This document shows, in pieces, positions 8,456 through 17,420 of a stretch of 64,000 bases of DNA. The notes under the pieces were generated by a model. The model was not told the origin of the DNA. It saw nothing but the letters and a program-made list of their open reading frames with translations, and made no database searches. The position numbers were made by a program, and so were the translations under genes. This DNA comes from Methanomicrobiales archaeon. Its GTDB lineage: Archaea; Halobacteriota; Methanomicrobia; Methanomicrobiales; JACTUA01. Position 1 is the first letter of the stretch, and each line of letters opens with the position of its first letter. The stretch is from the NCBI GenBank assembly GCA_030019205.1, contig JASEFH010000010.1:1-64000 (forward strand), in the 5' to 3' direction.

Positions 8456-10111
8456 TCAGGCATCGCGGACGAAGAGGGGGACGTCCCGGAACGCAACGGC
8501 ATCGAACGGACCGCGGATCGTGACGCGGAGCTCCGGGATGACGGTCAGGGCCAGGAACGAGAGGTACATGAAGGCGTCCTCGATCCCGCCCATCGCTGCA
8601 ACCCTCCGCTGCAGTTCCCGCAGCCGGCGGGCAACCTCGTCGTAGGGCTGCTCCGACATCAGCCCGGCGCACTCCAGCGGGAGCCGTGTGCACCCGCCCC
8701 TGCTGACCGCGACCATACCGCCTCGGAGAGCGATCACCTCCCCGATCGCGCGCAGGATGGCAGAATCCTCAACGCCCGCCGCCACGATGTTATGCGCATC
8801 GTGCGAGACGGATGCTGCGATCGCCCCCTCGGAGAATCCCAGACCGTGCACCAGCCCCAGGCCGAAACCCCGGTTGCGGTAGCGATCGCAGACGACCACT
8901 TTCAGGATATCCCGCTCCGTATCGGGGATGCTCTCGACGGAGTACCGCAGGTCCCGCGTTCGGATCTCGCCTTGCACCAGCCCGATCACGCGGGCCTCTC
9001 CCGCGCCCGCGAGATCGAGGCGTTCGGGAACCCGGCTCTCGAATGCGCAGGAAACGCCGCCGCTCCTGCGGTAGGGCAGGTCACGGATACGGATGCCTTT
9101 CTTGTACGTCTCCAGAACCCGGAATCCCCCCTCGCCATCGACGATGCAGAAGTCGGCCCACCGCCCGGGGGCGATGGCCCCGCGGTCCGACAGCCCGAAG
9201 CGCTCGCTCGGGGTAAGAGTGGCCATGCGCAGGGCGATTTCAGGTTCCATGCCATATTCGACTGCCTTGCGGATGCAGTCGTCGATCTGTCCGTCCGCCT
9301 CCAGCGTCTCCGTCGAACGGTCGTCAGTGGCGAACGAGCATCGGGAGGTGGTGCAGGCATCGGCGAGAGGGGCGAGAGCCCGCAGGTTCCGCTCGGCCGA
9401 TCCCTCCCGCATGTAGATGTACATACCGCGTTTCAGTTTCTCCCGGGCCTCGGCGAAGGTCGTGGACTCGTGATCGCTCTGGATGCCCGCGAGGATGTAG
9501 GCGTTGAGCTCCTTTCGCGTGAGCCCCGGGGCATGGCCGTCCACCGTCCGCAGGAGCGCGATCTTGGCGAGCACCTCCGCATCCCCCCGGAGCACGCCGG
9601 GCACGTTCATGACCTCCCCCACCCCGATGATGCCTTCCCGCCCGCTCAGGGAGGCGAGGTCCCGGCTGGAGAGCATCGCACCCCCGCTGTCCTGCGGGGT
9701 TGCCGGGACGCAGGAGGGAAGCATGTAGAAGATATCGAGAGGGGTGCGTGCGCTCTCCCGCAGCATAAACTCGATGCCGGGTATGCCGCAGACGTTGGCT
9801 ATCTCGTGGGGATCGGCGATCGCGGTGGTGGTGCCGTGCCGGAGCGCCAGGCGCCCGAACTCCGATGGAGTCAGGAGAGAACTCTCGATGTGCACGTGGG
9901 AGTCGATGAGGCCCGGCACCACGCGGGCGCCGTGCAGGTCGTGTTCCTCGATCCCGCGGTAGTCGCCGATCCCGACGACTATGCCCGCCCGTACGGCAAA
10001 GGAAGCCCTCTCCCAGCTGCACGTAAACGGACTGAAGATCTCGGCATTCTCGAAGACTGCGTCGGCAGGCGTTCGCCCGAGCGCAGTCCCGAGCATGTCC
10101 TCAACAGGCAT
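8456..10111 (-). CDS. ade: adenine deaminase
   Basis: A 551-residue amidohydrolase of the bacterial/archaeal Ade type, which converts adenine to hypoxanthine and ammonia in purine salvage. The metal-binding HxH pair is in PGLIDSHVHIESSLL (H72, H74), and TTTAIADPHEIANVCGIPG is the family signature. Further Ade hallmarks are GVGEVMNVPGV and the C-terminal SHDAHNIVAAG and GGMVAVSRGG blocks. The length fits the family. The start overlaps the stop of the lipoprotein gene by one base, so the two are probably co-translated; why a lipoprotein and a GTPase should be linked to purine salvage is not clear. Confidence 0.95.
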   Translation of the reverse strand: MPVEDMLGTALGRTPADAVFENAEIFSPFTCSWERASFAVRAGIVVGIGDYRGIEEHDLHGARVVPGLIDSHVHIESSLLTPSEFGRLALRHGTTTAIADPHEIANVCGIPGIEFMLRESARTPLDIFYMLPSCVPATPQDSGGAMLSSRDLASLSGREGIIGVGEVMNVPGVLRGDAEVLAKIALLRTVDGHAPGLTRKELNAYILAGIQSDHESTTFAEAREKLKRGMYIYMREGSAERNLRALAPLADACTTSRCSFATDDRSTETLEADGQIDDCIRKAVEYGMEPEIALRMATLTPSERFGLSDRGAIAPGRWADFCIVDGEGGFRVLETYKKGIRIRDLPYRRSGGVSCAFESRVPERLDLAGAGEARVIGLVQGEIRTRDLRYSVESIPDTERDILKVVVCDRYRNRGFGLGLVHGLGFSEGAIAASVSHDAHNIVAAGVEDSAILRAIGEVIALRGGMVAVSRGGCTRLPLECAGLMSEQPYDEVARRLRELQRRVAAMGGIEDAFMYLSFLALTVIPELRVTIRGPFDAVAFRDVPLFVRDA

Positions 10112-10458
10112 CAGACGACGATGTCCCGGATGATGCTCGCGGTCCTCTCATTTCCGATGGTGATGTAGACGTAGAGCTTGTACCTGCCGGGATCCAGGTC
10201 GACGGGGAGGGAGTAGGCGTTCTTCCCCTGCGCGAACGTGACGATGCTGGCATTCTCGAAGATCTGCATCTGCTCGAGGTCCCGGATCTGGAAGATATTC
10301 ACCTGCAGCACGGCATCAACAGTCCCGCCTCCATTGGTCGCCTCGACGTGAAGCTCCCTGCCGTCGTAGGAGACGTCATCGAGGCTGGTTCCGACGCAGC
10401 CCGCGAAGACGCCGAGGATACCGAGTGCCGCCACCAGTAGGATCGACCATCTCGACAT
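10111..10458 (-). CDS. small lipoprotein of unknown function
   Basis: A 115-residue exported protein. The N-terminus (SILLVAALGILGVFAGC) is a signal peptide ending in a lipobox-like AGC, so Cys21 may be lipid-anchored. The mature part is predicted all-beta, with VDAVLQVNIFQIRDLEQMQI and a PGRYKLYVYITIGNE strand pair, possibly an immunoglobulin-like domain. I do not recognise a family. It sits between the GTPase (31-base gap) and adenine deaminase (1-base overlap) on the same strand. Confidence 0.72.
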   Translation of the reverse strand: MSRWSILLVAALGILGVFAGCVGTSLDDVSYDGRELHVEATNGGGTVDAVLQVNIFQIRDLEQMQIFENASIVTFAQGKNAYSLPVDLDPGRYKLYVYITIGNERTASIIRDIVV

Positions 10459-10489
10459 TATCTCAATGTAAAATGTCCAAGTTTTAAAA

Positions 10490-10987
10490 CTATTGGATTG
10501 TTGCAGGAGAGAGGACCTCTTTCACAAAAGCCTCGAATGCATCGGAAACCGTCTCGGGGCGGAGTGCGGACACGGCGTAGATCGGCGCACGGTAGAAGCG
10601 ACTTCTGAACCTCTCCGGCGTGGAACCGGGGTGATCGCACTTGTTGAGCATGATCGCGTAGGGAATGCCCCTCTCCTGCAGCCAGCGGTGCTGGCGCTCC
10701 GTCAGGGCGTCCAGATCCCGCGTGGTATCCACCACCATGACCGCCCCGTGCATCCCCCGCGAGAGGATCTGGCGGGCGAATTCGAAGCGCTCCTGTCCGG
10801 GGGTGCCAAAGAGGTAGACGACACGCTGCCCCATCCGCACCCTCCCGAAGTCCAGCGCGACGGTGGTCGTCCCGCCATCGCTCTTCACCTCGATGTGGCG
10901 GGAGAAGGGATCCAGGGATCGGATGAAGGTCGATTTTCCCGCATTGTACGCCCCAAACACCACCACTTTGCACTTCTCTTCTCCCAT
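10490..10987 (-). CDS. small Ras-like GTPase (COG2229 / MglA-SRPRB-like)
   Basis: A 165-residue small GTP-binding protein. The P-loop is GAYNAGKST (near residue 11), switch I carries TTTVALDFG, the G3 region reads LFGTPGQERFEFARQIL, G4 is LNKCD and G5 lies in VSALRP. The usual Asp of the G3 DxxG motif is replaced (GTPGQ), as in the COG2229 group of prokaryotic small GTPases. Such proteins act in polarity, motility or signalling switches, often with a longin/roadblock partner, which is not seen nearby. It is divergent from the chemoreceptor gene at 11354. Confidence 0.85.
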   Translation of the reverse strand: MGEEKCKVVVFGAYNAGKSTFIRSLDPFSRHIEVKSDGGTTTVALDFGRVRMGQRVVYLFGTPGQERFEFARQILSRGMHGAVMVVDTTRDLDALTERQHRWLQERGIPYAIMLNKCDHPGSTPERFRSRFYRAPIYAVSALRPETVSDAFEAFVKEVLSPATIQ

Positions 10988-11353
10988 GGATCCAGCGTGA
11001 CCGCAAAGGGCATAAATATCTTCCGTGTCGCGCGGACATCGATAGAAAAAATTTTAGAGGTTAAAATGTCGTATATGCTGTTATTATCTGTTATTATATC
11101 CTTTAATAAATTAAAAATTGTTTTCTATCAAAAGACAGGTATAAATATTCAATATGCAAATCCCAATTCTGCCGCTTCCGGCGGTTTCTGCCGGACTGCT
11201 TCCTCTGCATCTGAACACGGTTCTAAGAGACTGCATGCACCTTATTCAGAAAAATATCAGTTTTTTACTCAATATAGGCAATTATGTCAGACATAACAAA
11301 AAGAAAATATTTAAATATTAAATAAAGAAAATGTTCAGATCAGAGGATCCGAG
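10988..11353. other. AT-rich divergent intergenic region
   Basis: This 366-base region is much richer in A+T than its surroundings. It holds a 10-bp tandem direct repeat (CTGTTATTAT twice, 11078-11097), a 15-bp perfect palindrome (11282-11296), a palindromic TATA box TATTTAAATA (11308-11317) and an AGAGGA ribosome binding site. It probably controls both the GTPase and the chemoreceptor operon. Confidence 0.6.
11282..11296. promoter_or_regulatory. palindromic operator candidate upstream of chemoreceptor
   Basis: TTATGTC-A-GACATAA is a perfect inverted repeat with 7-bp arms around one central base. It ends 11 bases before the TATA box at 11308-11317, where an activator or repressor of the chemoreceptor/cheW/cheR genes could bind. 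The regulator is unknown. Confidence 0.45.
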
Positions 11354-13504
11354 ATGCATCCTGCGGTGACCGCCGAATGGCAGGGATGCGCCGCAGGATC
11401 GATACCTGAAGTGATGGATATGTCAAAAGCAGCCAAGAAAGCGATAATCTCCCAGGTCGCCCGCGAACCTCCGGAGACTGCCAGTACCGAACTTGAAGCG
11501 CAGGTGCATGCGATCGAGGAGGCCCTGCACAGGGCCCTCTCGGGAGACTTCTCCGTGCGCCTGAACGGCGAGTTCGCGGAGCCCTCGATGCAGGCGCTCG
11601 CGGGCACCGTGAACACGGCGATCGAGCGGCTGGCCGCAAAAGACGCAAAAGGCCAGAACCTGATCTTCTCAAGGAATCCCCTGCCCATGGTTGTCGTCGA
11701 CTCGAAGTTCAAGCTCCTGGATGCGAATGCGGCGTACGAGACGCTGATGCAGCTCCCGCGCGAGCGCCTGATGCGGATGGAGGCAGGAGACTACCGGATC
11801 CGCTTCATCCAGGGCGACCGCACGGAGAAGACGTTCAACGAGGGGCAGACAACGAAGTGCGAACTGGAGCTCACGTTGAAAGACGGCTCGCGGAAGATCG
11901 TTGAGCAGTACGGCGTCCCGCTGCTCACGAGCAAGGGAGAGGTCAAGACCGCCTTCTTCGTCTACAACGACATCACGCGCCAGCGCCAGGACGAGCAGGC
12001 GTTAAAGGAGCAGATGGAGAAGAACACGGTCTTCCGCAAGCGCTCCGACACCATCGTCCAGCAGAACCCGATGCCGATTCTCCTGATGGACCCTGCCTTC
12101 AAGATCCTGATGACGAACGATGCCTTCGTCTCCATGAGCGGTTTTTCAAAAGAGCAGCTCCGCGGCATGAGCGCACGGGACTTCAAGGTTCTCGCGCAGA
12201 AAGGCGAGGGGCTCAAGTACGTCCTCCAGGAGAAGAAGCGCAGCTTCGGCGAGACGACGGTCGACCTCCCGAGCGGCGTCCATATCCTGGAGCAGTACGG
12301 CATCCCGATCCTCGGCGAGAATGGCGAGATCTCCACCATCCTGATCGTCTACAACGACATCACCGAGCGGCGCAGAAAAGAGGAGGAGGTCGCCAGGCTG
12401 ATGGAGGAGTCCTGCGAGAGGGCGGAGCGGCTGACGCAGAGCGCGATGGATGTGGAGCGCGTCATGGCCGCTGTCGCCCGCGGGGATCTGACCGCCGTAT
12501 GCACGATCGCGGAGAACGACCCCCTGGCAAAACTGAAAAACGATTACAACGACTCCATCACTGCCATCCGTTCCCTCCTCCTCGAGGTGGCGAAGGCGGT
12601 CGTACAGGTTCAGAACACCACCCGCGACGTCAGCCAGAGCACCGCCGAGATCGGCAAGGCGACCGAGCAGGTGGCCACATCCACCCAGGCATCCGCGGAC
12701 TGCGCCCGCAAGCTCCTGGAGCAGATCGAGGCGGTGGGACGAGAGGTCTCGGATCTTTCCGCTTCGATCGAGGAGATCGCCAGCACCTCCCATGAGGTGA
12801 CCGATCGCGCTCAGGGAGCATCCCGGGAGGGGCAGAACGCTGCAAACCTGGGAAGCCAGGCGAACGCCAAGATGCAGGCGGTGGAGAGGATCGCCCGCCA
12901 GAGCGTGGAGGAGATCAGTCGGCTCAACGAACAGATGCGGGAGATCAGCAACATTGTCAAGCTGATCACCGACATTGCCAACCAGACCAACCTTCTTGCA
13001 CTCAACGCCGCCATCGAAGCGGCGCGGGCCGGCGAGCATGGGCGGGGGTTCGCCGTCGTCGCCGGGGAGGTCCGCAACCTCGCCGGCGAGGCGAAGAAGG
13101 CGACCCAGCACATCGAAGACGTGATCAGCAGCATCACGGCAAACAGCGACCGCACCGCGACGTCGATGAAGAACGCCTATGGAGAGATCGCGCTCGGGAT
13201 TGAGAGCGTAAACAAGACCATCGAGGCCCTGAACCGGATCATCGCGGAGATCGGGGTCGTTGCAGATGGCATCACGGAGATCTCGAAGGCGACAGAGGAT
13301 CAGGCGAATGCTACGAATCGCGTGATGGAAAGAATGGACGAGGCCACACGGATCACCAAGGGGAACATGACCCAGATCGAGGATATGGCAGCTCTCGCCG
13401 AAGAGGTGAACGCTTCGACCGAGGAGGTCGCCAGCGGGAGCCAGGAGCTCTCACAGATGGCGGTCCAGCTGAAGTCCATGATGGAGCAGTTCCGGCTCAA
13501 CTAG
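11354..13504 (+). CDS. soluble methyl-accepting chemotaxis protein with PAS domains
   Basis: A 716-residue chemoreceptor with no transmembrane helix, hence cytoplasmic. A HAMP-like segment lies near residues 55-95. Two PAS-type domains follow, at about 96-215 ([20 protein letters not shown]) and 225-345 ([20 protein letters not shown]). A second HAMP-like linker lies near 350-410, then the long coiled-coil signalling domain. Its conserved hairpin tip is near 538-575: [20 protein letters not shown], then [15 protein letters not shown]. It probably senses an internal redox or metabolic signal and passes it to a CheA encoded elsewhere. The start is fixed by AGAGGA seven bases upstream. CheW follows after eight bases. 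Confidence 0.92.
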   Translation: MHPAVTAEWQGCAAGSIPEVMDMSKAAKKAIISQVAREPPETASTELEAQVHAIEEALHRALSGDFSVRLNGEFAEPSMQALAGTVNTAIERLAAKDAKGQNLIFSRNPLPMVVVDSKFKLLDANAAYETLMQLPRERLMRMEAGDYRIRFIQGDRTEKTFNEGQTTKCELELTLKDGSRKIVEQYGVPLLTSKGEVKTAFFVYNDITRQRQDEQALKEQMEKNTVFRKRSDTIVQQNPMPILLMDPAFKILMTNDAFVSMSGFSKEQLRGMSARDFKVLAQKGEGLKYVLQEKKRSFGETTVDLPSGVHILEQYGIPILGENGEISTILIVYNDITERRRKEEEVARLMEESCERAERLTQSAMDVERVMAAVARGDLTAVCTIAENDPLAKLKNDYNDSITAIRSLLLEVAKAVVQVQNTTRDVSQSTAEIGKATEQVATSTQASADCARKLLEQIEAVGREVSDLSASIEEIASTSHEVTDRAQGASREGQNAANLGSQANAKMQAVERIARQSVEEISRLNEQMREISNIVKLITDIANQTNLLALNAAIEAARAGEHGRGFAVVAGEVRNLAGEAKKATQHIEDVISSITANSDRTATSMKNAYGEIALGIESVNKTIEALNRIIAEIGVVADGITEISKATEDQANATNRVMERMDEATRITKGNMTQIEDMAALAEEVNASTEEVASGSQELSQMAVQLKSMMEQFRLN

Positions 13505-13512
13505 GGTGGATC

Positions 13513-14019
13513 ATGAACGCGACGATCGACCTGGTGGAGTTCGAACTCGGCGGGGAGCACTATGCGCTGGACATCCAGCTGGCGCGGGAGATCGTGGAGA
13601 TGATGCCGATCACACCCATCCCCCGCGCGCCGCCCTACCTCTCCGGTGTCATCAACCTCCGGGGGGAGATCACCACCATCATCCATCTCGCAAGCCTCCT
13701 CGGGATTCAGGAGCGGGACCGGCAGGCAAACCAGAAGATCATCGTCCTGATGTCGGAGTTTGCCCGCGGCGCCAACGTCGGCGTGATCGTGGACGACGTC
13801 CACTCCGTGATCCAGGTGCCGGAGTCTGACATCGAACGGCTTGGCGACGGGCTCTCCACGGAGTTTGCCAGTTTCGTGAAAGGCATCATCAAGATCGGCG
13901 GCGAGAACGGAGAGGGGGCCGGCAGGCGTGAGGACGGGAAGCGAAGAAAAGAGCTCGTCATCTGGATCGACCTCCAGAAGATCGTCGGGGACCGGCTGGA
14001 TCCAAGGAAAGGATCCTGA
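13513..14019 (+). CDS. cheW: CheW chemotaxis coupling protein
   Basis: A 168-residue CheW-domain protein. The pattern LVEFELGGEHYALDIQLARE, then PITPIPRAPPYLSGVINLRG and a closing VVIWIDLQKIV-like strand (ELVIWIDLQKIVG) is the standard CheW fold, two SH3-like beta barrels. It couples the receptor to the CheA kinase. An unusual charged insert (GGENGEGAGRREDGKRRKE, near residues 135-153) precedes the last strand. The gene follows the receptor by eight bases and precedes cheR by 31 bases, so the three probably form one operon. Confidence 0.93.
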   Translation: MNATIDLVEFELGGEHYALDIQLAREIVEMMPITPIPRAPPYLSGVINLRGEITTIIHLASLLGIQERDRQANQKIIVLMSEFARGANVGVIVDDVHSVIQVPESDIERLGDGLSTEFASFVKGIIKIGGENGEGAGRREDGKRRKELVIWIDLQKIVGDRLDPRKGS

Positions 14020-14050
14020 TAGGCCCCATCGCTCCGCATCCGCCGGAACC

Positions 14051-14857
14051 ATGAACTCCTTCCAGACGCTGACGCGGACGATCGAGCGGATTCTCCACAT
14101 CCGCTGCTCCTGCTACAAAGAGGACTACATCCAGCGGAGGATCCTGTCCAGAATGCGGCTGCGGGGCGTGGAGGGGTTCGACACCTACCACCATCTCCTC
14201 CTTTCCAGCCCAGATGAGCAGGAGGCATTGCGGGACGCGCTCACCATCAACGTCACGAAATTCTTCCGGGATCCCGCCGTCTTCCAGATCCTGCAGAGAG
14301 AGATCCTCCCCGACCTGCTGACCCGGAAACATCGGGTTCGCATCTGGTGTGCAGGATGTTCGAGCGGCGAGGAGCCCTACTCCATCGCCATGATCTTGCA
14401 GGATCTCCGGTGTCTTCATCCCACGCTGTCGGCTGTCATCTACGCAACCGACATCGACAACCGGGTGCTGCAGAGGGCAGAAGAAGGCATTTACGAGAGA
14501 AGATCCCTCGATCACCTCGATCGGGGGCAGATCAAGCGGCACTTCTCTCTTCTCCCGGACGGCAGGTATGCGGTGAAGCCGCATGTACGGGAGTGGGTGC
14601 GGTTCCGCCGCCACGACCTCCTGACCGATGCGCCCGTCGCACGATTCCTGGATCTGATCACCTGCCGGAACGTGACGATCTACTTCACGGAGGAGCAGAA
14701 GAACGCTCTCGCCCGCACGTTCCATGCCGCCCTGAACAGCGGTGGCTATTACGTCATGGGAAAGACGGAGTATCTGGGCAGGGAGGTCGAAGCCCTGTTC
14801 ACCCCGTTCAACACCGCAGAGAAGATCTACACCCGCGGGGACACTACCCCCTGGTAA
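14051..14857 (+). CDS. cheR: CheR protein-glutamate O-methyltransferase
   Basis: A 268-residue CheR, which methylates glutamates of chemoreceptors using S-adenosylmethionine. The N-terminal helical domain includes YKEDYIQRRILSRMRLRG. The methyltransferase domain has the motif I region VRIWCAGCSSGEEPYSIAM, ATDIDNRVLQRAEEGIY (acidic ribose-binding Asp) and LDLITCRNVTIYF. The length is normal. No cheB, cheA or cheY is seen in this window. The last 31 bases overlap, tail to tail, the end of the opposite-strand gene at 14827. Confidence 0.95.
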   Translation: MNSFQTLTRTIERILHIRCSCYKEDYIQRRILSRMRLRGVEGFDTYHHLLLSSPDEQEALRDALTINVTKFFRDPAVFQILQREILPDLLTRKHRVRIWCAGCSSGEEPYSIAMILQDLRCLHPTLSAVIYATDIDNRVLQRAEEGIYERRSLDHLDRGQIKRHFSLLPDGRYAVKPHVREWVRFRRHDLLTDAPVARFLDLITCRNVTIYFTEEQKNALARTFHAALNSGGYYVMGKTEYLGREVEALFTPFNTAEKIYTRGDTTPW

Positions 14858-15423
14858 TCCAGGATGACCGATGCCGGCAGGCGGATCCGCCCGTGGTAGC
14901 AGCGGACAGGATAGATCTCCTCCAGGATATGGAGCGAACAACGCTCCAGGCATCCCCCCAGCAGGGCATCGTAGCGCTGCTCCTCCCGCCGGTAGAACTC
15001 CTGCAGCGCATCCGCCACGGGGAGGGCGCTCCCTTCGATGACGCCTGCCACCAGGCGGTGTCCGATCTCCGTCGGAATCGCCTCCTCCCTTCCATCCACG
15101 ATCAGCAGCGTCCTGTGCACCTCCAGCGTCCCGGGGGGGATCACGGTGAACAGGATCTCGATGTCCACGGCATGCAGGCTGTTTGCTCCGGCGACGACGA
15201 AGTGCTCGAGGAGTTCGAAAAACGTCGTTCGGTTCGCGGCGATCTCCGTGTTGACGGCATGGATGACCGCATCTTTCAGGGCATCCGCGATCGCTTCCTC
15301 GGAGCGCAGCCGCTCCACCAGCTCCCGTTGAGCGCTCCTGCGCAGGAGCACGGACCGCAGGTGCATGTAGCGTTTCCAGAACTCCTTCTCCAGGAACTGC
15401 ATCGAAGCCGTCTCATCGGTCAT
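14827..15423 (-). CDS. hypothetical protein next to the che genes
   Basis: A soluble protein of about 198 residues that I do not recognise. It looks alpha-helical in its first 90 residues (EKEFWKRYMHLRSVLLRRSA) and then has beta-rich segments (DIEILFTVIPPGTLEVHRTL). The start at 15423 is chosen because GGGGAG lies six bases upstream; longer forms lack a site. It overlaps the upstream membrane protein gene by 11 bases, so the pair is probably translationally coupled. Its 3' end overlaps cheR by 31 bases on the other strand. A role with the adjacent soluble receptor is possible but unproven. Confidence 0.7.
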   Translation of the reverse strand: MTDETASMQFLEKEFWKRYMHLRSVLLRRSAQRELVERLRSEEAIADALKDAVIHAVNTEIAANRTTFFELLEHFVVAGANSLHAVDIEILFTVIPPGTLEVHRTLLIVDGREEAIPTEIGHRLVAGVIEGSALPVADALQEFYRREEQRYDALLGGCLERCSLHILEEIYPVRCYHGRIRLPASVILDYQGVVSPRV

Positions 15424-15664
15424 GACCATCTCCCCGCTCCGCGGGCTCGGGGACGAACAGACTCTGCATCCTCCTCCGTCGCGAGGCATGCCGGCGGATC
15501 TCCCCGCACACGATCGCACCATTGACGCCAACGACCACGATGACCAGCGTGAGGCTGATCCAGAGCATGGAACCCTGCGCGGTCAGGAAGACGGCCCAGA
15601 GCAGGGTGGCGAGCGACACGAGGTAGAAGATGACCCAGGTCTTCGTCTCCAGGAGATCCATCAA
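15413..15664 (-). CDS. small membrane protein with two TM helices
   Basis: An 83-residue protein with two clear hydrophobic helices (WVIFYLVSLATLLWAVFL and WISLTLVIVVVGVNGAIV) followed by a basic, disordered tail (RRHASRRRRMQS). I do not recognise a family. Its 3' end overlaps the next gene by 11 bases. The upstream DNA (15665-15780) is very AT-rich and contains TATTTAAA-like boxes on the minus strand, a likely promoter for this pair. Confidence 0.7.
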   Translation of the reverse strand: MMDLLETKTWVIFYLVSLATLLWAVFLTAQGSMLWISLTLVIVVVGVNGAIVCGEIRRHASRRRRMQSLFVPEPAERGDGHDR

Positions 15665-15842
15665 AGAATAAATGAATACAATCTTATTTAAATTATTTTA
15701 AATAATATTAGCCTTTTATTCCCAACTAATAATAATTTAAGCAAACAATCGAACATTTTCAGGGCTTACTCCATCTATAATCCATGCGAAGATGGCATGC
15801 ACTATCGGAAGGGATTTATCTGAATTTTCGCCATAATATGGC
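15665..15842. promoter_or_regulatory. AT-rich divergent promoter region
   Basis: An A+T island with TTTAAATTATTTTAAATAAT (15688-15707), in strong contrast to the neighbouring genes. It separates the minus-strand membrane protein gene from the plus-strand gene at 15843 and probably drives at least the former. No operator-like palindrome stands out. Confidence 0.45.
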
Positions 15843-16472
15843 GTGGATAAACGGGATCTCCTCTTTCTCGCCGCGGGGGTGGCGTTTGTCGTTGCCCTCT
15901 CCCTTCTTCTGCATCCGCCGGCGGTTCAGCCTCCTGCCGGGGACATCCCGCCGCCGGCGGCGCCCACCCCCCCGCTGTCACCCCCGCCGGCACCGCCTGA
16001 GGCGACCCGCCCCGAAGTCGCCCCGCAACGGATCGTCTACACCGAGAGACCCCACCAGTATACGGTGTACCTGCTGCCTGCCGACATCGCCTCGTACGGG
16101 AATTCCGATCCCCCCTGGGTTTACCGGAACGTCACGACGTTCGCTGTCATGGAAGGATCCCGGGGAGGAGTCACGGAGCGGTTTGCGGTTCCCTATCCGC
16201 TGTGGAGGATCAACTGCTCCGTCGCAGCCGAGAGGACCCCGCAGTACGCCCGCTTTCAGGTGGCCCTCATGGACGCGGAGACGGGATCGCTGGTGGATGC
16301 CCTGGAGATGCGGTATCCCGGCAGCAGCACGCGGATCATCCGTGAGCACAGCCGGGAGTTCTACCTGATCGTCGGCGCCAGCCAGATCGACCGCTTCACC
16401 ATCGCACTGGAAGTGCCCGACGACTGGACCGGCGCTCCCGTATCCGGATGCACGGGAATACGGTGCGGCTGA
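15843..16472 (+). CDS. membrane-anchored exported protein with proline-rich linker
   Basis: A 209-residue protein starting at GTG. Residues 5-24 form a signal anchor (LLFLAAGVAFVVALSLLLH). Residues 25-60 are a proline/alanine linker (PPAAPTPPLSPPPAPPE). The remaining ectodomain is beta-rich, with three possible N-glycosylation sites (for example YRNVT and RINCS). I do not recognise the family; this architecture is common among archaeal surface proteins. No operon partner is evident. Confidence 0.72.
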   Translation: MDKRDLLFLAAGVAFVVALSLLLHPPAVQPPAGDIPPPAAPTPPLSPPPAPPEATRPEVAPQRIVYTERPHQYTVYLLPADIASYGNSDPPWVYRNVTTFAVMEGSRGGVTERFAVPYPLWRINCSVAAERTPQYARFQVALMDAETGSLVDALEMRYPGSSTRIIREHSREFYLIVGASQIDRFTIALEVPDDWTGAPVSGCTGIRCG

Positions 16473-16979
16473 AATCCTCGCGCTGCTGAGGATGGTTGCG
16501 CTACTCCCGCACCCGGGTACGGTTCCCCGCCGCGGATCCTCTCCGTCAGGGGGGACACAGGGCGGGGCGCGGATCCGGACGCGAGCGGTCTCTGTAGGGG
16601 AGGCTTCGGCCGCCGCGGACGTTCGGGAGAGTTCTCCTCCCGCCGTCGATGCGGCAGGCCCGGGAATCCTTTCCATCGCGGAGACGTGACCGTCGCCGTC
16701 TGAAGCGAGGAGTCCTCGCACCGCGGGAAGACGGTGAAGCCCCGCTCCCGATCGCTCTCTCGGGGAGGGCGCCCCCGTGCAGGGGCGATCGCGTGCGGGG
16801 ACGATCGGGTGGGGGCGGGAGAGCGGGAAGAAGGCTGCCGTTATCAGGATGATCCTCTCGCGGCAGGGAGTACGGGGCGGGGCGCGAGGTTGCGATTCTG
16901 ACGGCGGAAAGGCTCATGGATGCAGAGCCGGGCGGTGCAGGATGCGCCCTCGAAGGCGTAGTTACGTCTCTGCGGGCGA
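16473..16979. other. gene-free spacer with a GC hairpin
   Basis: About 500 bases without a convincing gene. A hairpin CGCCCC-CGTGCA-GGGGCG lies at 16770-16787. The overlapping frames are R/G/P-rich and do not look like proteins. Confidence 0.5.
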
Positions 16980-17168
16980 TCAGAGCCTCTCCACCGTAAC
17001 CTTGACCCGATCCCCGGCCTTGAAACCGTGCCCCTTGGGGAGATCGATGTTGAACCAGGGGACCGCGGGATCGTCCTGCGTCTTGTCCTGGGACATCAGG
17101 CAGTCCTTGCTCTCGTTGATGTTGGCGACGAAATCGATAGTGCCGACAATCTCGACTCTTTTCTCCAC
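16980..17168 (-). CDS. small conserved-looking hypothetical protein
   Basis: A 62-residue protein starting with GTG at 17168, preceded by an excellent GAGGTGA ribosome binding site six bases upstream. The first strand (VEIVGTIDFVANINESKDCL) and the last (GHGFKAGDRVKVTVERL) suggest a small beta-barrel. The closing GDRVKVTVE resembles the loop and strand of OB, TRAM or SH3-like barrels. Function is unknown. It stands alone. Confidence 0.7.
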   Translation of the reverse strand: MEKRVEIVGTIDFVANINESKDCLMSQDKTQDDPAVPWFNIDLPKGHGFKAGDRVKVTVERL

Positions 17169-17420
17169 GGCAATTCACCTCGAACTGTATGCGACCGGAC
17201 TGCCCGCCGCCGCGGACGTCCTCTGCAGGATAGAAAAGACGCAGAAAGAGATAAACATGTAGGTCCTGCGGGTAGCCGACGGGCGGGAATCTTACGGCGC
17301 CGCTTCAGGCCGCTGCCCCGATTCACGTGCTCCGCGGGGCGGGAGAATGCGGGGAGGGGGGTTGGGAGCGATACCACTAACCCGAAAGGCACGCCATCTG
17401 GCACGGGGGACGGGAGGCCC

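Noticed and set aside
8291-10168. 625-codon plus-strand frame opposite adenine deaminase
   Set aside because: It is the antisense shadow of a well-conserved Ade gene.
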